Made by a program: the position numbers and the translations under genes. Source: Igneacidithiobacillus copahuensis (GTDB lineage Bacteria > Pseudomonadota > Gammaproteobacteria > Acidithiobacillales > Acidithiobacillaceae). Taken from it: DNA of 64,000 nucleotides. The stretch lies in contig NZ_JAAXYO010000048.1 of NCBI RefSeq assembly GCF_018854015.1, positions 1-64,000 of the forward strand. The letters are read 5' to 3'. Below the pieces are notes generated by a model. It had not been told where the DNA came from. It searched no databases and was given only the letters and a program-made list of their open reading frames with translations. Shown in pieces: positions 32,688 through 40,562 of this stretch; within the stretch, counting starts at the first letter, position 1; each line of letters opens with the position of its first letter.

Positions 32688-33089
32688 CTAGGCGCAGAGT
32701 GCGGGCTTAACGCGCAGCTCATGGCTGGGCACGCCCATCATTTCTACCTGCCCGCGCTTCATCTCCATGGTGGAGACCTGCGCCGCGCCAAAAGCCTCCC
32801 GCAGGAAACTCAGGGCATCTTCCGGCTGGATGACGTCGCCGCAAGTGAAGACATCCACCGCAGCGTAGCCATATTCCGGCCAAGTATGAATGGCCAGATG
32901 GGATTCAGCGACAATGACCGCCCCACTGACTCCATACGGAGAAAAGTGATGGAAGGTCTGGGTGACGATGGTGCAGTTGGCACGACGAGCGGCCTCGAGC
33001 ATAGCATCGGTAACAAAATCTACATCCGACAAGGTACTGCTGTCGCATCCGTAAAAGTCTGCGACGATTTGATGTCCCAATGAGCGCAT
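32688..33089 (-). CDS. speD: S-adenosylmethionine decarboxylase proenzyme
   Basis: Makes decarboxylated AdoMet for spermidine synthesis. A 133-residue small-form enzyme of the Bacillus/Thermotoga class: self-cleavage is expected before the Ser in ESHLAIHTWPE, giving the pyruvoyl group, and the YAAVDVFTCG motif holds the Cys proton donor. GGGGGG lies about 5 bases before the ATG. No spermidine synthase gene is adjacent. It has its own terminator and is a single-gene unit. Confidence 0.95.
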   Translation of the reverse strand: MRSLGHQIVADFYGCDSSTLSDVDFVTDAMLEAARRANCTIVTQTFHHFSPYGVSGAVIVAESHLAIHTWPEYGYAAVDVFTCGDVIQPEDALSFLREAFGAAQVSTMEMKRGQVEMMGVPSHELRVKPALCA

Positions 33090-33442
33090 AGGTGCCCCCC
33101 CTAACTAGCATAAAGGTTAAGAAGTAGCTCCCGTGCACCCCCAGACAGTACTTGGTTTTATGCCCTACCTTGCTGGAACCGGCAGTGCCGCGCTCCGAGT
33201 CTCTTAAGGACTGACCCCTCCGTAACTGCTTTCGGTGCCGTGGAAACAGGTTCGCAACTATACAGGTTTTGCGCGGCGATGCAAGGGCTCCCAAAAATAT
33301 CGCAACCTCCTCAAGAAAAAGAAGGTTTATCAGCAACTGCTACGAATTTCCATGACGAAAAATCCTGTAACATCCGCGATTGGCCTAGAAGTGCCTCGAC
33401 CCCGTATAATTGGCGGATGAGTGGCGGAGTGGAAGAGGAATT
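33090..33442. other. Gene-free divergent region between speD and mlaF
   Basis: A stretch of 353 bases with no credible gene; the short frames have no ribosome binding sites or family features. It must hold the speD promoter on minus (none clear to me) and carries a TATAAT box for mlaF at its right end. Base composition is slightly lower in GC than the neighbouring genes. Confidence 0.6.
33380..33410 (+). promoter_or_regulatory. Putative promoter of the mla operon
   Basis: A perfect TATAAT (33405-33410) with a poor TTGGCC -35 (33380-33385, 19-base spacer). Transcription would begin near 33417, ruling out the TTG at 33410 as the mlaF start and favouring the TTG at 33443. Confidence 0.55.
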
Positions 33443-34255
33443 TTGGCAGAGGAAAACCTGGTAGAGATACGCGGCCTGCACTTTGCGCGGGGAGAGCATG
33501 TCGTCCTCGATGGGATCGATCTGCATGTTCCGCGCGGGGCCGTCGTTGCCGTCATGGGTGCCAGCGGGGGGGGCAAGACCACGCTGCTCAATCTCGTCGC
33601 CGGCAGCCTGCAGGGTCAACGCGGCCAGGTGCTCGTGGCCGGCAAGGACACCACCAGCCTTACCCGCGCCGAACTGTACCGCCTGCGGCAACAGATGGGG
33701 ATGCTGTTTCAGCACAGCGCCCTGTTTACCGATCTCAGCGCCTTCGAGAACGTCGCCTTCCCGCTGCGTCGCCATTTTCGCCTGCCCGAGTCCCTGCTGC
33801 AAAAGCTCGTGCTGATGAAACTCGAGGCGGTGGGCCTGCGCGGCGCCGCGCAGCTGATGCCAGCGGAGCTTTCCGGCGGCATGGCGCGCCGCGTTGCCCT
33901 CGCTCGCGCGGTGATCATGGATCCTCTGCTCATCCTCTATGATGAGCCTTTCACCGGTCTCGATCCGATCAGCGTCGGAATCATCGCGAGTCTGATTCGC
34001 CGACTCAATGACGCCCTCGGGGCCAGCAGCATCTTGGTCAGCCACGATGTCAAGGAGACTTTCGCAATTGCCGATTATGGCTACATCCTGGGGGGCGGCA
34101 AGGTGATTGCCGAAGGCAGCCCCGATGCCTTGCGCAGCAGCAAATCTCCCATGGCACAGCAGTTTCTGCAGGGGAGTCCGGAAGGACCGGTGCCCTTTCA
34201 TTATCCAGCGGCGACGACCTTTGCCCAGGATCTGGGATTGCAGGTGAACAAATGA
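33443..34255 (+). CDS. mlaF: Phospholipid transport ATPase MlaF
   Basis: The ATPase of the inner-membrane MlaFEDB complex that keeps outer-membrane lipid asymmetry. Walker A GASGGGKTT, signature LSGGMARR, Walker B ILYDEPFTGLDP and the switch His in VSHD are intact. The TTG at 33443 is chosen: AGAGGA lies about 5 bases upstream, the protein then begins at the conserved VEIRGL, and the promoter lies upstream. It gives 270 residues, as in E. coli. Overlaps mlaE by 4 bases. Confidence 0.95.
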   Translation: MAEENLVEIRGLHFARGEHVVLDGIDLHVPRGAVVAVMGASGGGKTTLLNLVAGSLQGQRGQVLVAGKDTTSLTRAELYRLRQQMGMLFQHSALFTDLSAFENVAFPLRRHFRLPESLLQKLVLMKLEAVGLRGAAQLMPAELSGGMARRVALARAVIMDPLLILYDEPFTGLDPISVGIIASLIRRLNDALGASSILVSHDVKETFAIADYGYILGGGKVIAEGSPDALRSSKSPMAQQFLQGSPEGPVPFHYPAATTFAQDLGLQVNK

Positions 34256-35028
34256 ACGAGTTTTTCATCCCTCGTCTCGGCCACGTGGTCTGGGAGAGCG
34301 TACCGCGTCTTGGTGCCGCCACCCGTCTCTTGCTGGGTGGCCTGGGCGCAGTTGGCAACCGTCATTTCAGCTTCCGTCAATGGCTCCGGGAAGTATACGG
34401 GCTTGGTGTCCTGTCCTTGGCGCTGATGATCGTCGCGGCATTGTTCACGGGAATGGTGCTGGGCTTTCAGGGCTATTACGCCTTGGTCCGCTTTGGTGCC
34501 ACTTCGGCCTTGGGAACCTTGATCGCTCTTTCCCTGCTGCGCGAGTTGGGGCCGGTACTCACTGCCCTGCTCTTCGCCGGCCGCGCCGGCTCGGCCCTGA
34601 CCGCCGAGATCGGCTCGATGAAGGCGACCGAGCAGCTCGCGGCAATGGAGATGATGGCAGTGAATCCGCTTGCCTGGGTGGTAGCACCGCGGCTTTGGGG
34701 GGGGATTTTCGCCGTACCGATTTTGTGTGTCATTTTCGATCTGGTGGGAATATTCGGCGGCTATCTGGTTTCGGTGCCGGTGCTGGGCGTCGACGGGGGC
34801 ACCTTTTGGGCACAGATGCAGTCCAATGTCACCCTCAGCGGAGATATTCTCAACGGCTTGCTCAAGGCCCTCTGTTTTGGTCTGATCGTGACCTGGATCG
34901 CGGTTTGGCAGGGCTTTTCCGCTAAGCCAACGGCGGAGGGAGTCGGTGCCGCCACTACGCGCAGTGTGGTCATGGCATCACTGGCCGTTCTGGGCCTGGA
35001 TTTCATTTTGACCGCGCTACTGTTTTGA
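34252..35028 (+). CDS. mlaE: Phospholipid transport permease MlaE
   Basis: A 258-residue inner-membrane permease of the MCE-linked family. It has an N-terminal amphipathic region, about five membrane segments and the family block GRAGSALTAEIGSMKATEQLAAM in its middle third, kept to recognisable form. Overlaps mlaF by 4 bases; 10 bases before mlaD. Confidence 0.96.
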   Translation: MNEFFIPRLGHVVWESVPRLGAATRLLLGGLGAVGNRHFSFRQWLREVYGLGVLSLALMIVAALFTGMVLGFQGYYALVRFGATSALGTLIALSLLRELGPVLTALLFAGRAGSALTAEIGSMKATEQLAAMEMMAVNPLAWVVAPRLWGGIFAVPILCVIFDLVGIFGGYLVSVPVLGVDGGTFWAQMQSNVTLSGDILNGLLKALCFGLIVTWIAVWQGFSAKPTAEGVGAATTRSVVMASLAVLGLDFILTALLF

Positions 35029-35038
35029 GGAAGAAATT

Positions 35039-35518
35039 ATGAGTCAACGGGCAATCGACTGGTGGGTGGGCATCTTCGTTCTTTTGGGGATCGCGGCTCT
35101 GGCAGTACTGGCCCTGCGCGTCGGCAATCTCTCGGGTTTTGCCTACGGTAACGGCTATGTGCTGCACGCCGATTTCAACAATGTTGGCAGCCTCAAGGAT
35201 CGTAGCCCGGTCAAGCTCGGGGGTGTGACCATTGGCGAGGTCACCCACATCGGCATGAATCCGCAGACCTTTCGCGCCGAGGTAACGATGCGCATCGAGC
35301 CCAGCATCAAGCTCCCCATCGACACCGGCGCATCGATCTACACGCAGGGACTGCTCGGTGAGCAGTACGTCGCCATTCAGCCTGGCGGCATGCCGCAAAA
35401 CCTCAAGCCAGGCGCCACCATCACCTTGACCCAGGGAGCCGTCAATATCGATCAGCTCATTGGACAGATGGTTTTTGACAAGGCCAGTGGCAGCTCCTCT
35501 GGCTCCAGCACACATTGA
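35039..35518 (+). CDS. mlaD: MCE-domain lipid-binding protein MlaD
   Basis: A 159-residue periplasmic protein anchored by an N-terminal membrane segment (about 8-28) and carrying one MCE domain (about 38-118) that forms the hexameric lipid ring. The VKLGGVTIGEV and LLGEQYVAIQPG stretches are typical. It is somewhat shorter than E. coli MlaD, with a Ser-rich end. GAGGAAG precedes the ATG at 6 bases. Confidence 0.95.
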   Translation: MSQRAIDWWVGIFVLLGIAALAVLALRVGNLSGFAYGNGYVLHADFNNVGSLKDRSPVKLGGVTIGEVTHIGMNPQTFRAEVTMRIEPSIKLPIDTGASIYTQGLLGEQYVAIQPGGMPQNLKPGATITLTQGAVNIDQLIGQMVFDKASGSSSGSSTH

Positions 35519-35532
35519 TTCCGGAGATTACC

Positions 35533-36186
35533 ATGCACAAGATTCAGCGGGCGCAACCATTCTGGTTTCTGGCGGTGTTTCTGTTCTCGTTCCTGCTGGG
35601 ACAGACCTCCTTTGCCGCGACAAGCGACGCACAGGCGGCTGCAGGCGTCGTCCAGAACATGACCCATAGCGTTCTGCAGATTCTGCAGAAGAATGAAGGA
35701 AAACCCGTCACTCCCGCACTCAAGAAAGAGGTAGCCGCGGCGATCATTCCGCATATCGATTTCAACACCATGTCGGCCTACGTGATGGCGAGCTACTGGC
35801 GCCAGATGGACGCTGCCCAGAAAAAGGAATTCACTGAGCTCTTCCAGGAATTGTTGGTCAAGACCTACAGCAATGCGCTGAACCAGTACCACGGGCAGGA
35901 GGTCCGGGTGGAGGGCAGCCAGCAAATTTCGCAGAATCCTCCGGTCGCGCAGGTCAACATGGACATCGAGCAGAGCCAGGGCAAAACCATCCCGGTCATC
36001 TACGCCCTGATCGAGAACCAGAACCAATGGAAGATCTACAATATTTACGTGGATGGGGTGAGCTTGGTCCTCAACTATCGTCAGGCCTTCGGCAATATCG
36101 CCGGACAACGGGGCATTCCCGCCCTTCTGCAGGAACTGAAACACAAGGTAGCGGATGCGGGAAGCAGCAACGCCCATGCCAGCTGA
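35533..36186 (+). CDS. mlaC: Periplasmic phospholipid shuttle MlaC
   Basis: A 217-residue soluble lipid carrier between the MlaA-porin complex and MlaD. A signal peptide (about 1-28) precedes the MlaC fold with IIPHIDFNTMSAYVM, YWRQMDAAQKKEF and KIYNIYVDGVSLVLNYR. The ATG at 35533 has CGGAGA 5 bases upstream; a TTG at 35515 is less likely. Overlaps mlaB by 32 bases. Confidence 0.95.
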   Translation: MHKIQRAQPFWFLAVFLFSFLLGQTSFAATSDAQAAAGVVQNMTHSVLQILQKNEGKPVTPALKKEVAAAIIPHIDFNTMSAYVMASYWRQMDAAQKKEFTELFQELLVKTYSNALNQYHGQEVRVEGSQQISQNPPVAQVNMDIEQSQGKTIPVIYALIENQNQWKIYNIYVDGVSLVLNYRQAFGNIAGQRGIPALLQELKHKVADAGSSNAHAS

Positions 36187-36487
36187 GGCAACCTGGGAGC
36201 GGGACAGTGGCGGCGGGTTGCTGCTATGCGGAGACTGGCGCCTGCGCCCCCTCGATCAGGTGCTGAGACGCGGTGCCGGGAGCCTTCTTCGGCAACGCTG
36301 GGAGTATCTGTCCTTCACCAAGGTCACGGCGCTGGATAGTGCCACGCTGGCCTTTGTTCTGGATTGGCAAAGTGCCCAGCGCGCCCTGGGCAGCCCGGCG
36401 GAACTCCGCGACCCGCCGCAGACGCTTCTCGATCTGGCAAAGTTGTATGGCCTGACGCAACTCTGGCAGGAAAATATCCATGCCTGA
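36155..36487 (+). CDS. mlaB: STAS-domain protein MlaB
   Basis: A 110-residue STAS protein that binds MlaF and is needed for an active transporter. The phosphorylation-loop equivalent reads ALDSATLAF, and the C-terminal LAKLYGL matches E. coli MlaB. ATG at 36155 has AAGG at 6 bases; an in-frame ATG at 36176 is possible. Completes the mlaFEDCB order seen in E. coli. Confidence 0.88.
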   Translation: MREAATPMPAEATWERDSGGGLLLCGDWRLRPLDQVLRRGAGSLLRQRWEYLSFTKVTALDSATLAFVLDWQSAQRALGSPAELRDPPQTLLDLAKLYGLTQLWQENIHA

Positions 36488-37412
36488 GGCGACGGCCGTC
36501 CACATTCGCAGTCTACGCAAGACCTATGGCACTGGTTTCCTTGCCCTTGCCGGCATCGACCTGGACGTCGCGCCAGGAGAGTTTTTTGGCCTTCTCGGTC
36601 CCAACGGAGCGGGCAAGTCCACCCTCATCAATATCCTCTCCGGCGTCGTGCACCGTTCCAGCGGCGTCGCGGAAGTATTCGGCTATGATGTCGAACGCCA
36701 GTATCGCCAGAGTCGGCAACTGCTGGGGGTGGTACCCCAGGAGCTGGCCTACGATCCCTTCTTTACCGTTCGCGAGTTTCTGCGCTGGCAATCGGGATAC
36801 TTTGGCCTGCGCCGCAATGACGACTGGATCGATGAACTGATGGCCGAGCTGGACCTGACGGACAAGGCCGATACCAACCTGCGCGCACTCTCCGGCGGTA
36901 TGAAACGCCGCGTGCTCATCGCCCAGGCGCTGGTACACCAGCCGCCAGTCGTCGTTCTCGATGAGCCGACGGCAGGGGTCGACGTGGAGCTGCGCCAGAG
37001 TCTTTGGCGTTTCGTGCGACGGTACAACAGTCTTGGCCATACCGTCATTCTGACAACCCATTATCTGGAGGAGGCGGAAGAGCTCTGTGAACGTATCGCC
37101 ATCCTGCAACATGGGCAGATCATTGCCCTCGACCGAAAGGAGCGTCTGCTCGCCAAAAATCGACGCAAACGCACGCTGACCCTCGAATTTGATCGCGACC
37201 CCGGGGAGTTGCCCAGTGGCCTCAATGAGGTGCTGTTGGGAGCCAATGGCAATACTCGGGTCCTGCAGGTCGACGAAGTATTGCACCCGATGAGCGAAGT
37301 GCTGCACATCCTGCAGGGACTGCCCGCCCAGATCATCGATCTGCACCTGCAGGAGCCCCGTCTGGAGGAGGTCTTTACCGACCTCTTGCAAGAGGCCCGT
37401 AGCCATGGCTGA
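36480..37412 (+). CDS. ABC-2 type transporter ATP-binding protein, YadG-like, without adjacent permease
   Basis: A 310-residue ATPase: Walker A GPNGAGKST, Q loop VVPQE, signature LSGGMKRR, Walker B VVLDEPTAGVD and switch His TTHY. The C-terminal extension is typical of ABC-2 drug/lipid exporters (YadG/CcmA group). In many proteobacteria this gene follows mla and precedes an ABC-2 permease gene; here an S4 gene overlaps its end and no permease is present in the window. It overlaps mlaB by 8 bases. The substrate is unknown. Confidence 0.9.
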   Translation: MPEATAVHIRSLRKTYGTGFLALAGIDLDVAPGEFFGLLGPNGAGKSTLINILSGVVHRSSGVAEVFGYDVERQYRQSRQLLGVVPQELAYDPFFTVREFLRWQSGYFGLRRNDDWIDELMAELDLTDKADTNLRALSGGMKRRVLIAQALVHQPPVVVLDEPTAGVDVELRQSLWRFVRRYNSLGHTVILTTHYLEEAEELCERIAILQHGQIIALDRKERLLAKNRRKRTLTLEFDRDPGELPSGLNEVLLGANGNTRVLQVDEVLHPMSEVLHILQGLPAQIIDLHLQEPRLEEVFTDLLQEARSHG

Positions 37413-37668
37413 GGGCCAGCGCCTCGACCTGTTTTTGAAGATGTCGCGTCTGATCAAACGACGCAGCGTCGCCAAAGCCCTCTGCGATGCCGGACGGGTG
37501 CAGATCAACGGGCGCACTGCCAAGGCGGGATCATTGGTGCAAGCGGGCAATCGCCTGCGCCTGGACCTACCGCAAGGTATGGTTCAGGTGGAGGTAGTGC
37601 GCCTGCCCATGCGGGTGGAAGGGCCGGATGGGGTGGTCAGCATCCTGAGCACAGCGGAATCCACATGA
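37405..37668 (+). CDS. rqcP: S4-domain RNA-binding protein, RqcP/HslR-like
   Basis: An 87-residue single S4 domain. RLDLFLKMSRLIKRRSVAK and AGRVQINGR follow Bacillus RqcP (YabO) closely, more so than E. coli HslR. RqcP binds the obstructed 50S subunit and works with RqcH in adding Ala tails; HslR also acts on stalled 50S particles. No RqcH gene is present in the window. It overlaps the ABC gene by 8 bases and pdxA by 4, so it is translated with both. Confidence 0.75.
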   Translation: MAEGQRLDLFLKMSRLIKRRSVAKALCDAGRVQINGRTAKAGSLVQAGNRLRLDLPQGMVQVEVVRLPMRVEGPDGVVSILSTAEST

Positions 37669-38666
37669 GTCAACCGCGACTCCTGCTCAACGTCGGCGAA
37701 CCCGCGGGTATCGGACCGGATCTTTGCGTTGCCCTCGCGCAGCATGCGTTGCCGCCTCTGGTGTTGATTGGCGACATCGATTGCCTGCGCCACCGCGCCC
37801 TGCAACTCGGGATTCCAGTGGCACTGGAGCCCTGGGATCCCGACATGCCCTGGCCCGCGGACCGGCATGTACTGGCCGTTTGGCCGGTCCCACTCGCACG
37901 CCCCTGTCGCGCCGGACAGCTTGATCCGGCCAATGCGCCTGCCGTTCTGGAGGGACTGGAACGCGCCGTATCCCTGCTGCAAGCCGGACTGGCCGACGCG
38001 CTGGTTACTGGCCCGGTGCATAAGGGCGTGATCAATGACGCGGGCATCCCCTTCAGCGGCCACACCGAATATCTGGCCGCCCGCTGTGGGCAAAGCGAGG
38101 TATTGATGCTGTTGGCGGGGCGCGGACTGCGCGTCGCCCTGGCGACCACTCACCTCCCTCTGCGGGACGTTGCCGCCGCCATCAATGCCGACGCTCTGGA
38201 ACGCAGCCTGCGCCTTTTGCAGCAGGGTTTGCAGCAGGATTTTGGCCTGGCAGAGCCACGCATCCGTGTTACGGGACTCAACCCCCATGCGGGCGAGAGT
38301 GGTCACCTGGGACGCGAGGAGATCGAGGTCATCGCACCGGTGATCAACAAACTGCAGAGCGAAGGTTGGGCCATCACTGGACCCTGGCCCGCCGATACGC
38401 TTTTCACACCGCGCTTTCTGGAGGACACCGACGCCGTACTGGCGATGTACCATGACCAGGGCCTGCCAGTGCTGAAATATCATGCCTTCGGCGAGGCCGT
38501 AAACATCACCCTTGGCTTGCCGATCGTGCGTACCAGCGTCGATCATGGTACTGCCTTGGAATTGGCGGGCACGGGCCGGGCCGAGATCCACAGCCTGCTG
38601 CATGCCATTCAGGTAGCCGCGGAAATCGTGCGCCAGCGCCGCCTGAACAGGACGCCGGAGGCCTAG
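37665..38666 (+). CDS. pdxA: 4-hydroxythreonine-4-phosphate dehydrogenase PdxA
   Basis: Oxidises 4-phosphohydroxythreonine in the DXP-dependent vitamin B6 pathway. A 333-residue protein with GEPAGIGPDL at the start, metal-binding His in FSGHTEYLA, LNPHAGESGHLG and MYHDQGLPVLK, and SVDHGTALELAGTG at the end. The common genomic neighbour rsmA (ksgA) lies just beyond a reverse-strand HNH gene that interrupts the pair. Confidence 0.96.
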   Translation: MSQPRLLLNVGEPAGIGPDLCVALAQHALPPLVLIGDIDCLRHRALQLGIPVALEPWDPDMPWPADRHVLAVWPVPLARPCRAGQLDPANAPAVLEGLERAVSLLQAGLADALVTGPVHKGVINDAGIPFSGHTEYLAARCGQSEVLMLLAGRGLRVALATTHLPLRDVAAAINADALERSLRLLQQGLQQDFGLAEPRIRVTGLNPHAGESGHLGREEIEVIAPVINKLQSEGWAITGPWPADTLFTPRFLEDTDAVLAMYHDQGLPVLKYHAFGEAVNITLGLPIVRTSVDHGTALELAGTGRAEIHSLLHAIQVAAEIVRQRRLNRTPEA

Positions 38667-39217
38667 AAGACGTGCTGCCGCGAGACCGGTACCTGCGCCA
38701 GCAGGAATTCCATCTGGTCGGCGAGAATCCGGCGATTACTGAGCAGCAGGTACTCCGCCCAGGTAGGAGTGAAAGGTACGGCCAGCAGAGGCATGTTGGC
38801 CTCCTCCGGCGTGCGGTTGTCCTTGCGACTGTTGCACCAGCGGCAGGCGGTGACGACGTTGGTCCAGACATCCCGCCCCTTGCGCGACAGAGGTACGACA
38901 TGATCACGGGTGAGATCTCGTTGCGGAAAGCTGCCGCCACAGTAGAGGCAAAGATGGCGGTCGCGATGAAACAGGGTAGGGTTATTGAGGGCCGGGGGAC
39001 GAATCTTACCCTGATGCCGCCCACGCACTGCGATCAGCGGGTGGATATCGAGCAGGGAGATTTCCCCACTGTGCCGCGACGTGCCACCATGTGCGGTGAA
39101 AAAAGGATCTCCCAATGTCCAGGCAACATTGCCGCGGGCATAATGGGCAGCAGCTTCTTCCCAGGTTTCCCAAGCCATGGGGCGGCCGCTGACGTCGAGA
39201 CGAAGCACGAGATGCAT
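38663..39217 (-). CDS. HNH endonuclease-family protein
   Basis: A 184-residue protein with an HNH-type zinc fold at about 88-135: CLYCGG, then DHVVPLSRKG (the HNH His), then NVVTACRWCNSRK with the second CxxC. This is the group of small HNH proteins widespread in bacterial chromosomes, of unknown target. It lies reversed between pdxA and rsmA, overlapping the pdxA stop by 4 bases. GGAAAG precedes the ATG at 4 bases. No partner methylase is adjacent, so restriction is not implied. Confidence 0.85.
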   Translation of the reverse strand: MHLVLRLDVSGRPMAWETWEEAAAHYARGNVAWTLGDPFFTAHGGTSRHSGEISLLDIHPLIAVRGRHQGKIRPPALNNPTLFHRDRHLCLYCGGSFPQRDLTRDHVVPLSRKGRDVWTNVVTACRWCNSRKDNRTPEEANMPLLAVPFTPTWAEYLLLSNRRILADQMEFLLAQVPVSRQHVF

Positions 39218-39282
39218 TGGCTTTCCGTTGCTTAGCGCCCACTGGGGGCGTCAAGCCAATATACCATGAAGGACGGCAAGAA

Positions 39283-40101
39283 TTGCAAGTAGCAAAACTG
39301 CCCCAGGCAAAAAAGCGTTTTGGTCAGAATTTTCTGGTGCAGCCGGCGATCGTCACCCGCATCGTGGCGGTTATCGCGCCGCGCCCAGGCGACGCTCTCG
39401 TCGAGATCGGACCCGGACCGGGCGCTCTGACCCAAGCACTGCTGGCAGCACAAGCGGCTGCTACGCGCCCTTTGCGGGTCATCGAGCTCGACCGCGATCT
39501 TCTGCCCAATCTGCACGCCTTGGCCCCTGCCGAGCGCCTGCAGGTGATTGCCGGCGATGCCCTGCAGGTCGATTTTGCCCGTCTTGCCGCGGAGGCAGGC
39601 GAGCCCCTGCGGGTGGTCGGCAATCTGCCCTATAATGTCTCTACACCTCTGCTGTTTCATTTGCTGGCGCAGAAGGACGCGATTGTCGACATGCATTTCA
39701 TGCTGCAAAAAGAGGTAGCCGATCGTCTGGCCGCCGGCCCCGGTAGTTCCGCCTATGGCCGCCTGTCGCTGATGGTCCAGGCGCAAGCCCGAGTAGAGCT
39801 GCTGTTTCCCGTAGCCCCCGGCAATTTCCGTCCGGTGCCCAAAGTAGACTCCGCCTTTGTCCGCCTCAGCCCCTACCGCCCCTCTCGTTTGTTGCCAGAG
39901 CTCTTGCCGCATTTCAGCCGGGTCGTCAGCCTTGCCTTTGCGCAACGACGCAAGACGCTAGCCAATAACTTCAAGGGCGTTCTCGATGGCGCTATGCTGG
40001 AGGCCTTGGCCATTGCCCCCTCGGCCCGCGCCGAGACCCTGGATTTTGCAACTTTTGTTCGCCTCGCCGAGGCACTCGCGCAGAAAGGAGCGACATCGTG
40101 A
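39283..40101 (+). CDS. rsmA: 16S rRNA dimethyladenosine transferase RsmA (KsgA)
   Basis: Dimethylates A1518 and A1519 of 16S rRNA. A 272-residue AdoMet enzyme: KKRFGQNFL near the N-terminus, motif I EIGPGPGALT, catalytic NLPYNVSTPLL and the AQRRKTLANN block. The TTG at 39283 is preferred since AAGGA lies 9 bases upstream and the family begins shortly before KKRFGQ; the upstream frame overlaps the HNH gene region. Overlaps the next gene by 4 bases. Confidence 0.95.
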   Translation: MQVAKLPQAKKRFGQNFLVQPAIVTRIVAVIAPRPGDALVEIGPGPGALTQALLAAQAAATRPLRVIELDRDLLPNLHALAPAERLQVIAGDALQVDFARLAAEAGEPLRVVGNLPYNVSTPLLFHLLAQKDAIVDMHFMLQKEVADRLAAGPGSSAYGRLSLMVQAQARVELLFPVAPGNFRPVPKVDSAFVRLSPYRPSRLLPELLPHFSRVVSLAFAQRRKTLANNFKGVLDGAMLEALAIAPSARAETLDFATFVRLAEALAQKGATS

Positions 40102-40562
40102 AGCATCTGGAGGCCGCTGAGGCCTTGTTTCGTCATCTTGGCTGGAACGCCAAGACCCTACAGGACTATCCGGTCATCACCTGTGCCGTGGCGGTACCCA
40201 ACGGTACCCTGGACGTATTCTGTCATGTCCATGCCGAGCTGGAGCGAATCCTGTTCTATGTGCGACCGCAGGGTCTGGAGCTTCCCGCGGCACGCCTACC
40301 AGCCGTCGCCGAATTTTTGACCCGGGCCAACTATGGACTCCCGCTGGGGAATTTCGAGCTCGACTGGGAAGATCTGGAACTGAACTGCAAGAGCAGCGTG
40401 CAGGTCCCGGAGTCCTGCGTCAACGCCGGATTACTGCAGGGGTACCTTCTGTCGGCGGTGGAGACCTGCAATCACTACCTTCCCGGCCTGCGGGCAGTGG
40501 CCGAAGGCAAGCAGAGCGCCGCGGCGGCGATCAAGGCGCTGGAGGTGCCGACGGCACACTGA
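40098..40562 (+). CDS. YbjN-domain protein
   Basis: A 154-residue protein whose fold signature (LERILFYVRP, ANYGLPLGNFELDWED, the helical C-terminus) matches the YbjN / type III chaperone-like family. YbjN proteins have been linked to motility and stress but have no settled biochemical role. The start is a GTG overlapping the rsmA stop (GTGA), with AAGGAG 8 bases upstream. Its 3' end overlaps the SPOR-domain gene on the other strand by 32 bases. Confidence 0.75.
   Translation: MKHLEAAEALFRHLGWNAKTLQDYPVITCAVAVPNGTLDVFCHVHAELERILFYVRPQGLELPAARLPAVAEFLTRANYGLPLGNFELDWEDLELNCKSSVQVPESCVNAGLLQGYLLSAVETCNHYLPGLRAVAEGKQSAAAAIKALEVPTAH

Noticed and set aside
33090..33442. Speciality RNA or riboswitch upstream of speD or mlaF
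   Set aside because: No recognisable riboswitch core or stable long hairpin could be seen by eye; only the mlaF -10 box is supported.
36513..37550. A 345-residue open frame on minus opposite the ABC ATPase
   Set aside because: Antisense shadow; the plus-strand frame has complete ABC motifs and overlaps its neighbours properly.
37405..37668. S4 gene considered as a fragment of a pseudouridine synthase or TyrRS
   Set aside because: It is a complete small S4 protein with its own start and stop and closely matches stand-alone RqcP/HslR proteins.
38663..39217. HNH protein considered as part of a restriction system or group I intron
   Set aside because: No methyltransferase or intron structure is adjacent, and flanking genes are intact.
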